DNA of 31,153 nucleotides, from positions 1-31,153 of the forward strand of contig JAWQRM010000095.1 of assembly GCA_033557675.1 (NCBI GenBank). Direction: 5' to 3'. Position numbers and translations under genes: made by a program. Shown here in pieces: positions 9,295-21,245 of this stretch. Position 1 is the first letter of the stretch. Each line of letters opens with the position of its first letter. The notes beneath the pieces are model-generated. The model had not been told where the DNA came from and made no database searches. It worked only from the letters and a program-made list of their open reading frames with translations. Origin of the DNA: Coptodactyla brooksi. Taxonomy: Eukaryota > Arthropoda > Insecta > Coleoptera > Scarabaeidae.

Positions 9295-11779
9295 GTAAAC
9301 GTTTACGTAAATAAATGTTTTATACTTGCATGAAACAATAAATAAATACATGTTATAGATTATAACTTCGTAGTTGTGAATTCAACCTGTTATATTACCT
9401 TTTAAAACGTAGTAAGTTTGTATAAAACATTTTTGATCGTTTTATTTAGATGTTCGATTTTTTAACACGTTTAAGGCTATCTTTAAAACCACGATCAAGT
9501 AATCGCTAATATGTCATCAGGAAAAGGTAGACGACAAACCATTTATGTACACACTCGGTGAATCACAAAGTACAATTAAACCAGTTTAATTGGCAATTAA
9601 GCACTACAATCATCTCAGTGGCCGTGGTAACGGTACTGAACGTTCGAGTTTCTTGCAGTTCCTTCTTTCGGTAAAACGACCTAACCTCCAGTACAGTTGA
9701 AGGTACCACACTGTCATTGCCCCGATCTAAAAATGTCATAATAAACTTAATAATAGGCGGCTTGTGTAGCGACTAAAAATTCTAGCACCCAAGCAGCTTA
9801 GTAGAGCGTATTGAGAGGAAGTAGTGTATCTCTACAGGAAGTGTCTAGAAGGACAAAAAAGCGGTAAACACGGCACTGCTGCTGAGCAAAATGTAGAACA
9901 CAATTTTCATATTATGGTATAAATAAATAATGCTTATACAATATACCTACCTAATATGTGGATTAGATAATACATACACATGGTTGATGGTAAGTTTTAT
10001 ATTACTAACTACAGTGAGTAACAAACAATCATCTTACATAATTTTTATGTTTCCTTGTTACATAAAATATTTTGGTTAATTTTATTAAAAAAAGTCTAAA
10101 TAGATGCAGTCAGTAGTTAACACGTTAAATTAGTATTTCGAACAAAGTTTTGTAATTTGAAAACTTTGTAATTTTCTATTTTTCATTATAACGAGAAAAT
10201 AAATTCACCTGTTGATGATCTCTCCTAACCCTTCAGAAAGTCATCTTCGTGCTTTTTCCCGTTCGAAAATCCAATCAATTGCATTCGAACCCCTAGTTCG
10301 TTAAATGCGTATATCGCGTCACGTTTCTTTATAACATGGTATGGTTTGTATGTATGGTATGTAGGAGGCTTTAAAAAGTGTTCGTTTTGATGTATCTACG
10401 TACTATACTTTGTAACTATTTACCAATATAGAACAACTTTTTGTATTTAATACACAAATTATTTAATATAAATGAGAGCATCATTTATATTAATATATTT
10501 TTGTTTATTTTTGGTATATCCCAAAATCTGAAGCTTGATCTGAGCGAAGTTTGATCTGGTAGCTGAAGATCAAACTTCGAAATGATATTCAACCTTAATT
10601 GAATACTTATAAACACTCAATTCTGTATTGTTAAATATAAATGTTTAAACATAAATTTTATTTTTTAATCTTAGTCTTGTTTTGTTGTCTATCTATATAA
10701 TTAAAGGTTATGTCAATATTGAATGGTAAAACTAAAAAAGATCGTTTATTTATAAAATCATTGAATTATATTTCAACATAAATTATACCTACTACGTTTT
10801 GTAACGTTTGTAACGTTTTATCCGCCTATAAATATTTCGGTATTTACCCAATTAACCATTAATGTTGTTTTGCGATTAACGTTTCATAGGTCATTTTCAA
10901 TAGTTTAATTATTATATATTTATTTAATTATTTTATATATTTAATTATTTTCGCTAAATAGGCATGCGCTGAATATAAATGAGTAGAAAATATGAGACAT
11001 TTAGTGTGGTTAACAAAATTTAAAAAGCGCTAACCACAACAACTTTCCTTGGTCACCTGGTTATGTACGTCAATTTACTAAATTGACCCATATCGTTGTG
11101 GTGTTTTTACAGCCAGTTTTTATAGACTGTCTTGCGAGATTTTAAATTTCAATGGGCTATTAGATATACCACACTGTTGAAATTTGTTGGAGAAGCAAGT
11201 CAGGCCATCACTTACGAGAAACTTACACGTATCACTTCAAGTGTACATATACTAGTTCAATCTTTAAAAATAGCTATAATAAAAAGTAATGTTTGTTCAT
11301 GATCAAGGTGTACTTCTATCTAGAAAAAATGTCGTCTTAACTTTCAAAACAACTTTCAAACATCGTTTATTTTTCACTTAAGTACGGGAAAAAATAAGAA
11401 TCTTCTTCAAATTAAGTTTTTGTCTATAAAACTGAAAAATTGGCAAAATATACTAATACATATTCTTGATCTATTGTAACTATTCTTGTACACCATTTGT
11501 AACTGCTATTTTAGAAATCAAACATATTTTGCTCTAAATACAAATTAAGGAATTAATTGTTTCAGAATTATTTTATAGCTTGTTAGTCGAAACATAATAA
11601 TTGTATGTAAAATTAATTTCTAAAATAACTTGTAAGAAAACTTGTAAAATAACCCGAAATAAACCAAAAGAAGCTAAAACTATTAGAAGATTTCAACGCT
11701 CAATCAAGCAGAAAACTCACGTATGTAATCTAATACATCTGCATTAATTTATTTACTGTAATAATGATTTTACTCGCAG
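9295..11779. other. Gene-free AT-rich stretch with small hairpins
   Basis: No supported gene. Contains perfect inverted repeats at 9573-9592 (9-bp arms) and 10545-10579 (13-bp arms). A third, GTCAATTT-ACT-AAATTGAC, is at 11069-11087. A short minus-strand open stretch near 10310-10225 (RDAIYAFNELGVRM) matches nothing I know. Confidence 0.5.
10545..10579. repeat. Perfect 13-bp inverted repeat
   Basis: CGAAGTTTGATCT (10545-10557) and AGATCAAACTTCG (10567-10579) are exact reverse complements around a 9-base loop. Confidence 0.65.
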
Positions 11780-11796
11780 GGATTACAAGAAAATAA

Positions 11797-11919
11797 ATGC
11801 TTATACATAACATGTTGACTAGGTACTGCGTGTTTCAAAACGAATATCCGATATGGCTTTCTGAAGGAACTGTTCGTAGCGAATTTGAATACATGGGTTG
11901 CCTTTATTCAGCGGCCCAG
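11797..11919 (+). CDS. Possible first coding exon, function unknown
   Basis: An acceptor-like TTTTACTCGCAG ends at 11779 and a donor CAG|GTAC starts at 11920, enclosing 140 bases. All three frames contain stops near the left side. The frame starting at ATG 11797 is open for exactly 41 codons to the donor (phase 0): MLIHNMLTRYCVFQ, then NEYPIWLSEGTVRSEFEYMG, then CLYSAAQ. Base composition is clearly less AT-biased than the flanks. I do not recognise the peptide. It could be the 5' coding exon of a host gene whose other exons lie outside, or coincidence. Confidence 0.2.
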
Positions 11920-13327
11920 GTACTTTTAAAGGGTACATTTCTCATACTCTTCTGTTTGATATATTTGTTTAGTTTATAATCATAAAATGTTATTATTATG
12001 GCATTTAAATTTGCATGACAATCGGACTCCAAATATTTGACTGAAGTTGAATTTCAGCAGGTAGTGGCTAATATGATTGACGTAGAATATAATGAATATT
12101 GAAAGTAGAATTTCAAAAAAAACGAAACATTTTGTTATACAGCTTTCTAGTTTATTGTAAGTGATTCCAAAAGGAAAGGAATTCACTCTACAATTTATGT
12201 ACACTTTTTATCGTCAGAAACATTTTATAAACAGTCCAGGAAACAAGTCGATATGCAAAATACAAAATAATATAATAAATTAAAAGTGAAACTTTTCTTA
12301 GAAATCATATTCTGTCACATAGAGAATAAATTTTTGATGTTTGTACGGTACATATTCATTGAAAGACTAATTTAGTACAAATAATTTATATAAAAGTCTA
12401 ATAGATAAATAGACAAATAGCTTACATAAAATAGTCTATATACCTAAGAAGATACCTATAAGTGTGTAGGTGTACCAAGAACATAATTTGAGTTTACTTC
12501 AGGTACTACATTTAGCCTTTATTCCAAGTCATGACATTTTGCGAAGAACAGAGAATGTTTGGAAAAGTGTTAGGGCGTGCATTCGCACTCCCTAAATTGT
12601 ACTAGCTTGTAACTTGCTTGACCTGCAATTGTCATATATTTTAAGCATATGTTTTAAGCAAAAACATTTGCATCGACTAATTTTCAACAATACACTCCAC
12701 GAAAGTCCTAATAGGGAAATAAATGCTGTCAATCCGAGGAAATATTTGGGGAAATGTAATACATATAGTGAACAGCTTCTTGTCAATCATGCTGTTTAAG
12801 AGAAAATACAGCCGATTTTAGAATCAGAACGACTATCGAGCACACATTTCGCGCATTATCAAGCACGCATTGCTACATTAACGGAGGTTGAAAAAGTAAA
12901 GTTAACAAAAAGAATTGAATTTTTTTAATACTATTATGATTCAAAAATATATACGTTATGATATAAGAACCTCATTTTTTATATCTCTACAAGTAACAGA
13001 AACAGATCAATCATCTAAACATAAATTTTGGTTTTTAACTGTAGTGGTGATAATTGTTTAATGTTGTTACAAAGCCAAACCAACAACTTTACCTTAGCCT
13101 TTTTATCAAATAATGAAATATGATAATTAGAAAATATACATTAACAAATTAATTAATGATCTTCTGTATTTTTAAAGACTACTATAAAGGTATTCTTTAA
13201 AACTTACAATTCTACATTTAATTACTGTAATGTATCAATTAAATAAATATGTACATGGCAAAATCATCAAATAAATATGCATATCACTGAAAATACGAAA
13301 CAATCATAGTTATAAGGTTTTAAAATC
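11920..13327. other. Gene-free AT-rich stretch
   Basis: Short ORFs on both strands at 11980-12204 and 12592-12799 overlap each other antisense and show no domain. The less AT-rich piece at 12530-12890 might be decayed coding sequence, but no motif is readable. Confidence 0.5.
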
Positions 13328-13440
13328 AGTTTTTCATCGCTCCTTATATTGCTAACTTGATTAGCAAAACATGCATCGCGTGTGCATTTTCCAATTTTGA
13401 TGTAGTGATGACAATTGTTTGACTTTCTTATAAGGCATTG
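13328..13440 (+). mobile_element. Penelope-like element fragment, copy 2
   Basis: Aligns by eye to 5493-5625: TTTTTCATCGCTCC, a stem II GCTAACTTGATTAGC, then TTTGATGTAGTGATGACAAT. The hammerhead core is damaged (CTTATAT for CTGATGA and AAAAC for GAAAC), but stem II pairs well here (GCTAAC with ATTAGC). That helps define the family consensus. Confidence 0.55.
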
Positions 13441-15168
13441 TTAATATGTATTTAGTATGTATGTATTTTATAATAAATAGAATGAGAATGGAAAGAATTT
13501 TTGTGAATTGTGGTTGGACAGGTCGATAGCACCAATAGATTTGGGAAAATGAACAATTTTAAATTTTGAAAAACTGGTATTAGTGTTGTTTGTAAAGTTT
13601 ATATGTTCTTCAGGTGCTTTTGGGGTATGTGACATTTTCGAGTCATGACCATCAGCACTTTCTGGAGCAAGATGTAGTTGGTACTGGCTCTGTTAAAAAG
13701 AGAATACTTTTCTTTCGTCAATGATGTCAATATCTTCGATTTCATCACATTCTCTGACAAGTTCAACATTTTAAAATTGTTGGTAATATCAATAATAATA
13801 TTACCATAGTAAAATAGTAGAATATGGTAGAATATTACCATTGTAGAATATATATGTCATAGTATTTTAATTGTTAATTAACAAGCTAAATTGTGCTACA
13901 TTTCAAGATTAAATTAAATATTAATTTTATGTTAAAACAGTATTATACAGCATTTTAAAAAATGATGCATAATACTGTAATGTGAATTCAAGTAAATATT
14001 AAATAAACTATAGCTAAACATTACGTACGCTGTCCTTGATATACGTTATCTAATATTTGAAATAACGTATAATATTGGTTCTAAATATTTTATGTAGTTG
14101 TGGAGATATCTGATGAATAAATAATGAATTATTAAAAGTAAATTTCCAACACCTAAAATATTAAAGGTATATTTATTTTTTACATAGGTATTTAAGTGAC
14201 TAAAAAAGGAAATTCAGACTGTAACTACCTAATATGAATCCCCGTGTTCAACTGAATGTTGTAAGAACCGTTTTTTAATAAGTAACAGTTGACAAACGCT
14301 GTATTTGATAAAAACAACTGTACAAGATTTTATCAAAATTAATTAAAAGTAAATAACCATCCAGATTTTTATCAATAAATTAAATTAATATGTGAAATAT
14401 TTTAAAGTAAAATAATTCTGATAAACAATAATACATTCAATTACATTTATAAACCTAAATATATACCTTCCCTTATAGGATTTACGATAAATTGCATTTA
14501 CGTCTACACACGTGGATAATTTTTATGTTATTACTATGATGATTAAATGTATCATAGTTTATCGATTTCCATCATCTTGTGAACTGCCCTTTTTATTTAA
14601 TACCTTGATCGAAAGATCGAATGATTCAGGTTTAATTAGAAGTTGCAAATTATTTGTCTGACTAATAGCTTAATCGTTAAAGTGGTTCGTTAGAAGGAAA
14701 AGTGTGCCAATAAGTACAAAAACTAATATGTGTAATTGCTTATGACCGGCACTGCTGGAATGACTCAATATATATTCATACAGATTGTTGGCTATTTTTG
14801 GCAAATTTTTGGCCAATACGTCAAACTTTATCATTTCAAATAACCAAATCAACAATATCTGTTTTCTTAAAACATGCTCTTCAGTCAAAAAACAACTTTT
14901 TAATACTGGTTTTAAAAATAAGCTAACAAGAAAATTGCGTAAGATCAACGCTTACTCATTCATACACAGTTCACTTCACTATTATACACATGTACACAGA
15001 TACAAACCTTAACAATAAATACGTAATATACTAGATTATGTGTCAAAACTAACTCCACTTACCACAAAACAAGGAAATACAGATGATAATTCTTCAATGC
15101 GGAACAATTTCTTTAAGAATTCGTTATTGTATATTAATATATATACCGATTTTAATCACATTGAACAG
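13441..15168. other. Gene-free AT-rich stretch
   Basis: On the minus strand at about 13770-13500 one frame is nearly open (VRECDEIEDIDIIDERKVF, then APESADGHDSKMSHTPKAP). It looks like an acidic, once-coding segment, perhaps the N-terminus of a transposase, but I cannot name it. ORFs at 14670-15012 are antisense pairs of low-complexity sequence. Confidence 0.45.
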
Positions 15169-15265
15169 TTTTTGACCGCACTTGACTCCTGTGAAGTTGT
15201 GAAAGCAACTGAACAGACTATACTCATTCCACTTTGTTTTGTTACATGCCCGCCTATAGGACCAG
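15169..15265 (+). CDS. Possible internal exon, function unknown
   Basis: The segment lies between an acceptor-like ...CATTGAACAG ending at 15168 and a strong donor CAG|GTAAGT at 15266. One frame is open throughout: FLTALDSCEVVKATEQTILI, then PLCFVTCPPIGP, ending in phase 1. Base composition is less AT-biased than its surroundings. No domain is recognised and no partner exon is evident. The upstream part of the same ORF (15040-15168) is probably intron-like. Confidence 0.25.
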
Positions 15266-16020
15266 GTAAGTGAGATGAGCGCAACGAATATAGTACGTGA
15301 GAAAGATAGGTATATTCCTACCTGGTAGTCATAATGACGTTATTGCGGTTACTGTATAGGATGCTAAGTTTATTGTTATTATTATTATACATAGACATAC
15401 ACATAGGTAGCATAAAAAATAATAATTAGTTAGAAGGATTATAAACAGTTGTAGTGACTAATAGCTTGTTAAGGAGTATTTTCATTCATCGGCGTAAACG
15501 ATTATTAGACTATTTATTTAATCTTCTCGTAAAAATCTTGCGAATAAAACTCATCTTAACAAAAACCATTATTTCATTGTGGATTTCCATAGTACCAACT
15601 GAAAGGCTCAACAAAAGAAACATTTTTTTATAATACAATATGCAGTCATAAAGCGCATATTGTAAATTATATTTACTTAAAATACCCTAACAGGATTAAA
15701 TTATATTATACCATGTGAATTTTTTAACCTGACGTCCTAGGGTGTCACATATTTTATCAAACTTTCAAATTACTCCAAAAGCCAAAACGGCATTACTGTA
15801 CGAAGGTAAAATTAATAGTGACGAATATGTACGGATTGTTGAAAAAACGAGAATTCCCAGTTGGTTTCCGTTATTTCTTGAACAAACCTCGTATACTCGT
15901 ATATAGTGAATTTATTTCTCGCTTTCCGACGTAGTTGTTCAGTTCAAAAACAATAATATTACATTCTGATTCAACAATAAATCATTCTGATTCACAATAT
16001 TTTTCGTTCCAAGAGACATT
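15266..16020. other. Gene-free AT-rich stretch
   Basis: Nothing recognisable apart from the donor site at its left edge. Confidence 0.5.
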
Positions 16021-17000
16021 CAGCACTTTCCCTTCACCTCATACCTTCATTTAAATACGCTTCTTAAGTATCCCGACCAATCTTTATCATTTTATTTCCA
16101 ACTTACCATATTTCTTAAGTACTCAATAATGTTTTCCATTTTGACGTATATTCTCCATTGTTTTTTCTTTTAAGTATTAAATTTATAGTGCCCTTACTTA
16201 CTCCTGCCTGCACATATTTCACTCCGTTTCTACTATTTCTCATTTTTCCAATTTCTTGGTGGTTTTAATTCATTTCGATATCGCCCCCAGATATTTGAAA
16301 CTTTTCGCAAATTTCCTCCCGTATTTAGAGTTTCATCTCACCCGCAGATTGCTTCAGCGACTTCCATAGTTCTATTTTCGTACATCCGAATTTATGCTCT
16401 GTTTCATCGCTGGTAATCATTTTTATCCCGCATCTGTATATCTTATACATATCGTTATACATTGTTTATTTATATACGTTGTTTTGTGTATGTTTCAACA
16501 TATCGTTAATTTAGTGCGTATGAATTCCTACTGATAATCTCTTATGTTTCCATCGATTGCTGTTATTAGTTTGTAGTTTGTTATTGTGAATAGTTCGTTG
16601 CATATTGGGTTTCATATCCGGTTTTGCCCCCACACTTTTACCCCAACATCATCACACTCGTTTTACTCCGCCGTTTCCTCCAGTTTGTTGGTATTCTTCC
16701 TTTCTACTTCCCTTCTCGAATATTGCTACTATTATTTCTTTATTCCATTCATATAACCATTCATTCCATCCATGTTATGTTTATGATCTTACGTCAAGCT
16801 TTCCAATAATTCTTCTGTGCCGTGAATCCACGCTTCGTTGTGGATTGTTCTCGATTACGCTGTTTTTTTCTGTTTCAGTCTATTCACCTGAGTTCAGCCA
16901 GCACAAAACTTTTGTTAGCCTTTTATGTTCTTTCTATTTTCATATCGCCTTTTATACATTTCCTCAAATTTTCTCACTTCCAGCATTCTTTACTACTTAT
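16020..17000 (-). pseudogene. LINE remnant with internal deletion of the RT core
   Basis: On the minus strand, NEWLYEWNKEIIVAIFEKGS, then RKEEYQQT, at about 16770-16660 corresponds to the pre-RT block PEDWKKGIIVPIFKKGDR...NYRGIS of insect LINEs. About 350 bases further on, KFAKSFKYLGAISK at about 16315-16275 matches the post-RT FKYLGS block. The intervening sequence lacks the QCGFRxGRST, AFDSV and YADD motifs, so the catalytic core is deleted or unreadable. Stops are frequent. The 144-codon plus-strand ORF at 16605-17039, rich in F, S and H, is the antisense shadow of this LINE. Confidence 0.5.
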
Positions 17001-18727
17001 CTTTTCCTAATTCTGCTGTTACTGTTTTCATTTTATTGATAACAAAAATACTTCACACTTTGAAAAACACCCCAATCGAGTTTCGATGAATTATTTGAAA
17101 ATATTGATAACTAATTGACAAACTATTTATAAAACAATACATGATCTTTGGGTAATTTTTTTAAGTTTTTTCTAATCTCACTTCTTTTTTAATATGTCTA
17201 TTTTTAAACTTTTTGAATTTAAAAATTTAAAAGTTAAATTTACCAACGATTACGTATTCGCAAAACTTCACGAACTCATCAAACTCAATGTAAATCGATT
17301 CTAATCACTATTAGAATTATGTCTTTGGTTCTCATGCGTTTCCCTTTTGATATGCGAGTCAAATGATTAATTATAATACTTTAAAAATAGAAAGCAGTTT
17401 TATTGATTTCATATAGATTCATAGCGAATTTTAAATTAAAACCATTCACTAAATAATCATCCATGAATTATTTCTTTTCTCTCTTAAGAAAGAGAGAAAA
17501 GATAAAACCGTTAGCTTGGAAAAAATCTCACCTACCACGATTTATAAATTAAAACAACGCACTATTGTCCTCGACAATTAGCGGCAGTTGATGATTACAA
17601 TTTCTCGTGTAGGAGAAACCTTTCGTTCTGCTAACTCTCGGAATTTACTTGAAAAAATTTATGACAAGAGTCATTTGAAGTACAAGCAACAATTTGGAGA
17701 AAATTACGCTTTATTATCTCTACAGCGACAGTCGTTAATATGGTAAAGTAAAGCGGCCATTTGTGCACATGCCGGGGAGCACATCTGGTTAATATGCAGT
17801 TTCAAACTGTTTTCTACGCATGGCAAATTGCAGCGGTAATTGAAGAATAGATCTTCAACTGAAGGCCACAAAGATAGTACTTTCACCATTTTATATTTAC
17901 GATCATCAATCGTGATTTATGCTTTTCGATTCATGGATAGATAACGTGTAACAATGGCATTGTAAATTATAGTAGCTTAATATTTTATTCTTTTGTTGAT
18001 TTTATGTAAAGTACAGAAAATTAGATTATGTACGTCCTAAAAACTAAGTGGAGGGTGGGGAACGCGCAAGCCACTCAACAGGCCAACCAGAAATGCCTCC
18101 CAGGACGTTTTCATGCAAACGATTTTTCCGTGTCATTATAATATCATATAAGTCGTGTGTCAGTTACAGTCGAGTCGACGAAAGTGAGATCAACATATTA
18201 AATTACGTCTACTCTCTCCTTACTTTCGCACACTCTCATATCGAGATGTCGTTATGCAGCCAAACGAAAGTGTGCGCAAAATAATGGAGGCGTCAGTTCC
18301 AGAGTTCACGGATATTTAAATTTCACCATGCACTGTTATTATGCCGAAAACAATAAAATTTAACATCGAACACTCTGAAAGCTTTATGGTATTATTAATA
18401 ATATTATAGGTTGGAAAACAAATCGAGATGTCGCTTAATTAAGATCACATTTTATTTTAAAGTGAATCTTTAATTCACTTTAACTCTGCTTAACCCCTCT
18501 TAACGTTGTTAATGATTACATGCAATAACAAACCATAGATAAGCAAAATAAGGCGTATTTATTCTACATGTTTGAACAAAGTTATTTTAAATAAAATTTA
18601 ATAAAAATAAATTAAATGTAAAAAAATGCATGCATATAATATGAAATTTCATACATACATATATGTTTTGACGATGATACCTTGGAATGAAGCACTGGGC
18701 GTAGGCAGTCAGGAACAGTCGATCCTA
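17001..18727. other. Gene-free stretch with one hairpin
   Basis: No supported gene. Minus-strand ORF 17704-17889 (VKVLSLWPSVEDLFF, then a Cys-rich CSPACAQMAALLYH) has a less AT-biased composition but no domain I know. A short less AT-rich patch at 18040-18300 lacks an extended ORF with recognisable features. Confidence 0.45.
17474..17501. repeat. Perfect 12-bp inverted repeat, 4-base loop
   Basis: CTTTTCTCTCTT (17474-17485) and AAGAGAGAAAAG (17490-17501) are exact reverse complements around AAGA. The arms are of simple purine/pyrimidine composition. Confidence 0.6.
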
Positions 18728-18899
18728 TTTTGTTACGAAGAAATCGAGTATGAATTGCAGCTTTCGTTTTCTTTCTCGAATTAATTCATTGTAAATGGAT
18801 ATTGAGTCTAAAACACCTCTTCGTAGTTTTGAACTTCGTCGATAATGTTGATCATTTTCTACAAATTTACCTAGCACTTCAATGATCGTATCAACTAAA

Positions 18900-18996
18900 A
18901 TTGTGGATTTTGGAACCTTTGGCTTAGTAACAAAACTAAACAATGGCACTATCAAAACCAAAAACTGTATGCTCAACTCACGTTTTCTGTTCTACA
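18900..18996 (-). mobile_element. Penelope-like element scrap inside the Tigger copy
   Basis: On the minus strand: AGAAAACGTGAGTTGAGC, then TGTTACTAAGCCAAAGGTTCC. The first aligns to the GAAACGTGCGTCAAGC end of the hammerhead motif. The second matches the PLE block at 24755-24790 almost base for base. It begins at the 3' half of the ribozyme motif and lies between two Tigger C-terminal blocks, so it inserted into Tigger. Confidence 0.5.
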
Positions 18997-20010
18997 TTCT
19001 TCTATGTCTTCTATCGAAACATCGCCCTAGCCTCATTGATTGGTCAACTGAACAATGCTTGATAGGGTTGGTTCTTCAGGAACACATTTCTCAACACCAA
19101 TATCTTTTCCAAAATTCTCGAATTTATGCCTGGCATTAAGTGTATGACGTAATTAATTTACCTTAACATTTGCAATTACACCTTTATCAATTGGTTGGAT
19201 CAAGGATGTTTTATTTGGGGCAAAAAACAACACTCTAATCGGAATGGATGAAATTTTGTAATTGGTTCGGATGACCAGATGCGTTGTCCAACAATAGCTT
19301 TTGGTTATATATTCTAATGCTGATAATATCATTTCACATACGGACAAGTAGTTTTTAAAGTTTTTAAAAACATCAGTTGTCACCCATGCCCTTTTGTTGG
19401 ATTTCCAAATGATCGAAATGTCGAATCAGATTTGTGAAAGCATCGCATTGCTTTTGGTGTTTTAGAATAATAATAGAGTAATAACTAAGAGTGGTTTTAA
19501 TTTGATGATACATTGAGTTTGATTATGTATCCAGATACAAAGCATTTTCTCCACTTCCTCTAAAGTAGAACTTCGTGTTCTTGTTATGTTTGTTGTCACG
19601 AATTTTGTAGTTGAAATAATCGCACAGGACTTGTCCTTATTGTCGAAGTTGGTAACTAACGAGACACTTATATCGGCGTGACATAAACCTGCTTCCATGC
19701 AACGAATCACATCTAGTTTAGTTTACAGTGAAATAATTCGTCTTTTTGTCTTTAGTGCACCGTAGATTGGGACATATTATAAACGCGAAATCAAACGTGG
19801 AACTTGGAAAATACGGATTATACGCACGGCAATTTAAACTGATTTCGAATGCATACAAATACGTGCACGCGGAGATCGATACATTTGTCGATGAAGGTGA
19901 ATAGATATATAGCAGCAAACAAACACAGCGATTGTTTCCAATTCGAAGAATCGTCGAAAATTGCGGTTGATCAAAAGTAACGTTATTGCGAAACATGACG
20001 TATCGGGGCA

Positions 20011-20029
20011 GCGTTAAACGAGGTATTGC
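20011..20029 (-). repeat. Probable Tigger terminal sequence
   Basis: On the minus strand this reads AGCAATACCTCGTTTAACGC, like the ACCTCGTTTAACG-containing ends of Tigger/pogo elements. It lies ~240 bases before the transposase start and points into it. The expected opposite end near 18680 (GATACCTTGGAATG) is too worn to be sure. Confidence 0.45.
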
Positions 20030-20059
20030 TATATATAAAATTTTCATAATTTTTAATAT

Positions 20060-20165
20060 TACATTCTATTAAGTTAATCACTGGTTACCACTTCACCAAA
20101 ACAATAATAAGTTGCTCGATGCGCATTACGTTGACAAAGTCGACTTTCCACCATCATTACATTTT
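20060..20165 (-). mobile_element. Penelope-like element scrap, degenerate hammerhead region
   Basis: The plus-strand series TGGTTACCACTTCACCAAAA, CTCGATGCGCATTACG, then GACAAAGTCGACTTTCC lines up with TTGTCACCACTGCACCAAGA, CTTGACGCACGTTTCG, then GACCAAGTCGGCATC at 24801-24870. The ribozyme core is lost. It lies just beyond the Tigger terminus. Confidence 0.45.
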
Positions 20166-20824
20166 ATGCTGAATTACGATTTAGTAGAGAATATTTAGAA
20201 TGTACAGTATAGGATTATTCAAATTTAGAAGAATATTATTGAATCCAATTGGTTTGAATTGAGTTAAATTACTTGCATAATTAATTGAGTTGTTTTGTAA
20301 ATAAAGCCGTTTCACTGAATTTAGATTGTGAATGTATACCATATTTTCGGACAACAATCAATTCGACGTGTATGTTATATTTTTAGACAGAGGAAGTATT
20401 TTATTTTAAATGTAACGTTACATTTTATAATTAAGCATAATGTACAGATAGTACTCAAACATGTTTTATTTAAATCATTTTTTTTCAATGTCACAGACAA
20501 CGCTTCTGGACAGTATTCTTTCAATTGAAAATAATTCTAAATTTCTACTGCTATTACCCGAAGTCGATATCAACTTACTTGTTTCAAATCCATTGTTATA
20601 GTTAAAATCTAGTGTGTGGTAAATCATACTCTTAAATGATATTACAAAAAAAATGCAATTGCAAATTACAAGCTAGGGTACACAAATTGAGGTATTGGGA
20701 CAAATTGGTGAAAGGGTATTGCGATCTCGTAAACTAGAAAGGGTAGAGGAACAGGGAACACTTTAGAAATATTTATTATTAACTTAAAACTGTGCAGGAC
20801 GATTCTAGCTATTTCGATTCTTTT

Positions 20825-21245
20825 TAACCAAGTTAGCATCATCGGGAGTAATGATGGATTAAATGCAATCGACCTATAATGCTATTTGTTCTAAAAAGGC
20901 TACGCCTGAATGCTTTGTAAGTGCTTTGGTACAACCAATTAGTAGACAACGAACCATTCCTCTTTCTTACTCCCACTTCTTTTACATAATTACCGCCATA
21001 CAGCGTTTCATGTCCTCATTTCTAGTGTGAAGATAGAAAGTTCACCATCCACTCTTTACAAATTACCATCTTTTCAACATTTTCTTAAGTCTGCCATACA
21101 TAGTGAACTAAGCTGTGCAGAGGGCTAAACAGTGCTAAAACTCTTTGCTTTACTAAAAGCCTATTCTTACATTTGAGTATTTCTAAACTTTCAAATGCGT
21201 CGAAAAGTCTATTGTTAGATACACTTAATACTAGATTTTTCCGAA
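20825..21245 (-). mobile_element. Penelope-like element fragment with GIY-YIG tail
   Basis: On the minus strand the ORF tail is open: LVLSVSNNRLFDAFESLEIL, then KCKNRLL and FSPLHSLV, at about 21240-21090. It parallels the tail at 5088-5243. The terminal repeat follows, with ACCAATT and CTAAAAAGGC blocks shared with 26100-26140. It ends in a partial hammerhead motif, CCGATGA (for CTGATGA) plus GCTAACTTGGTTA, at 20845-20825. The GAAAC half is missing, so the copy stops within the motif. An independent, older copy judging by divergence. Confidence 0.6.

Larger units (their letters stand above)
18728..20037 (-). pseudogene. Tigger/pogo-type DDE transposase remnant
   Basis: A cut-and-paste transposase of the pogo/Tigger (CENP-B-related) group, reading right to left. 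The start includes CTKDKKTNYF near 19755. Next is the first helix-turn-helix, LDVIRCMEAGLCHADIS near 19710, then TTKFVTTNITRTRSSTLEEV with EKMLCIWI near 19600-19540, the CENP-B-like second DNA-binding block. The segment to WVTTDVFKNF near 19390 is deleted, which removes the first catalytic Asp. LLLDNASGHPN near 19290 holds the second Asp. VLFFAPNKTSLIQPIDKGVI near 19220-19170 holds the third. The tail ends VLGKFVENDQ... and RERKRKLQFILDFF, the usual small basic tail. Frameshifts abound. A PLE scrap interrupts the tail at 18900-18996. Confidence 0.75.

Noticed and set aside
16605..17039. The 144-codon plus-strand ORF rich in F, S, H and P, looking like a membrane protein
   Set aside because: It is the antisense of an A-rich LINE remnant. 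The opposite strand shows LINE motifs, and the apparent hydrophobicity comes from reverse-complemented Lys/Glu codons.
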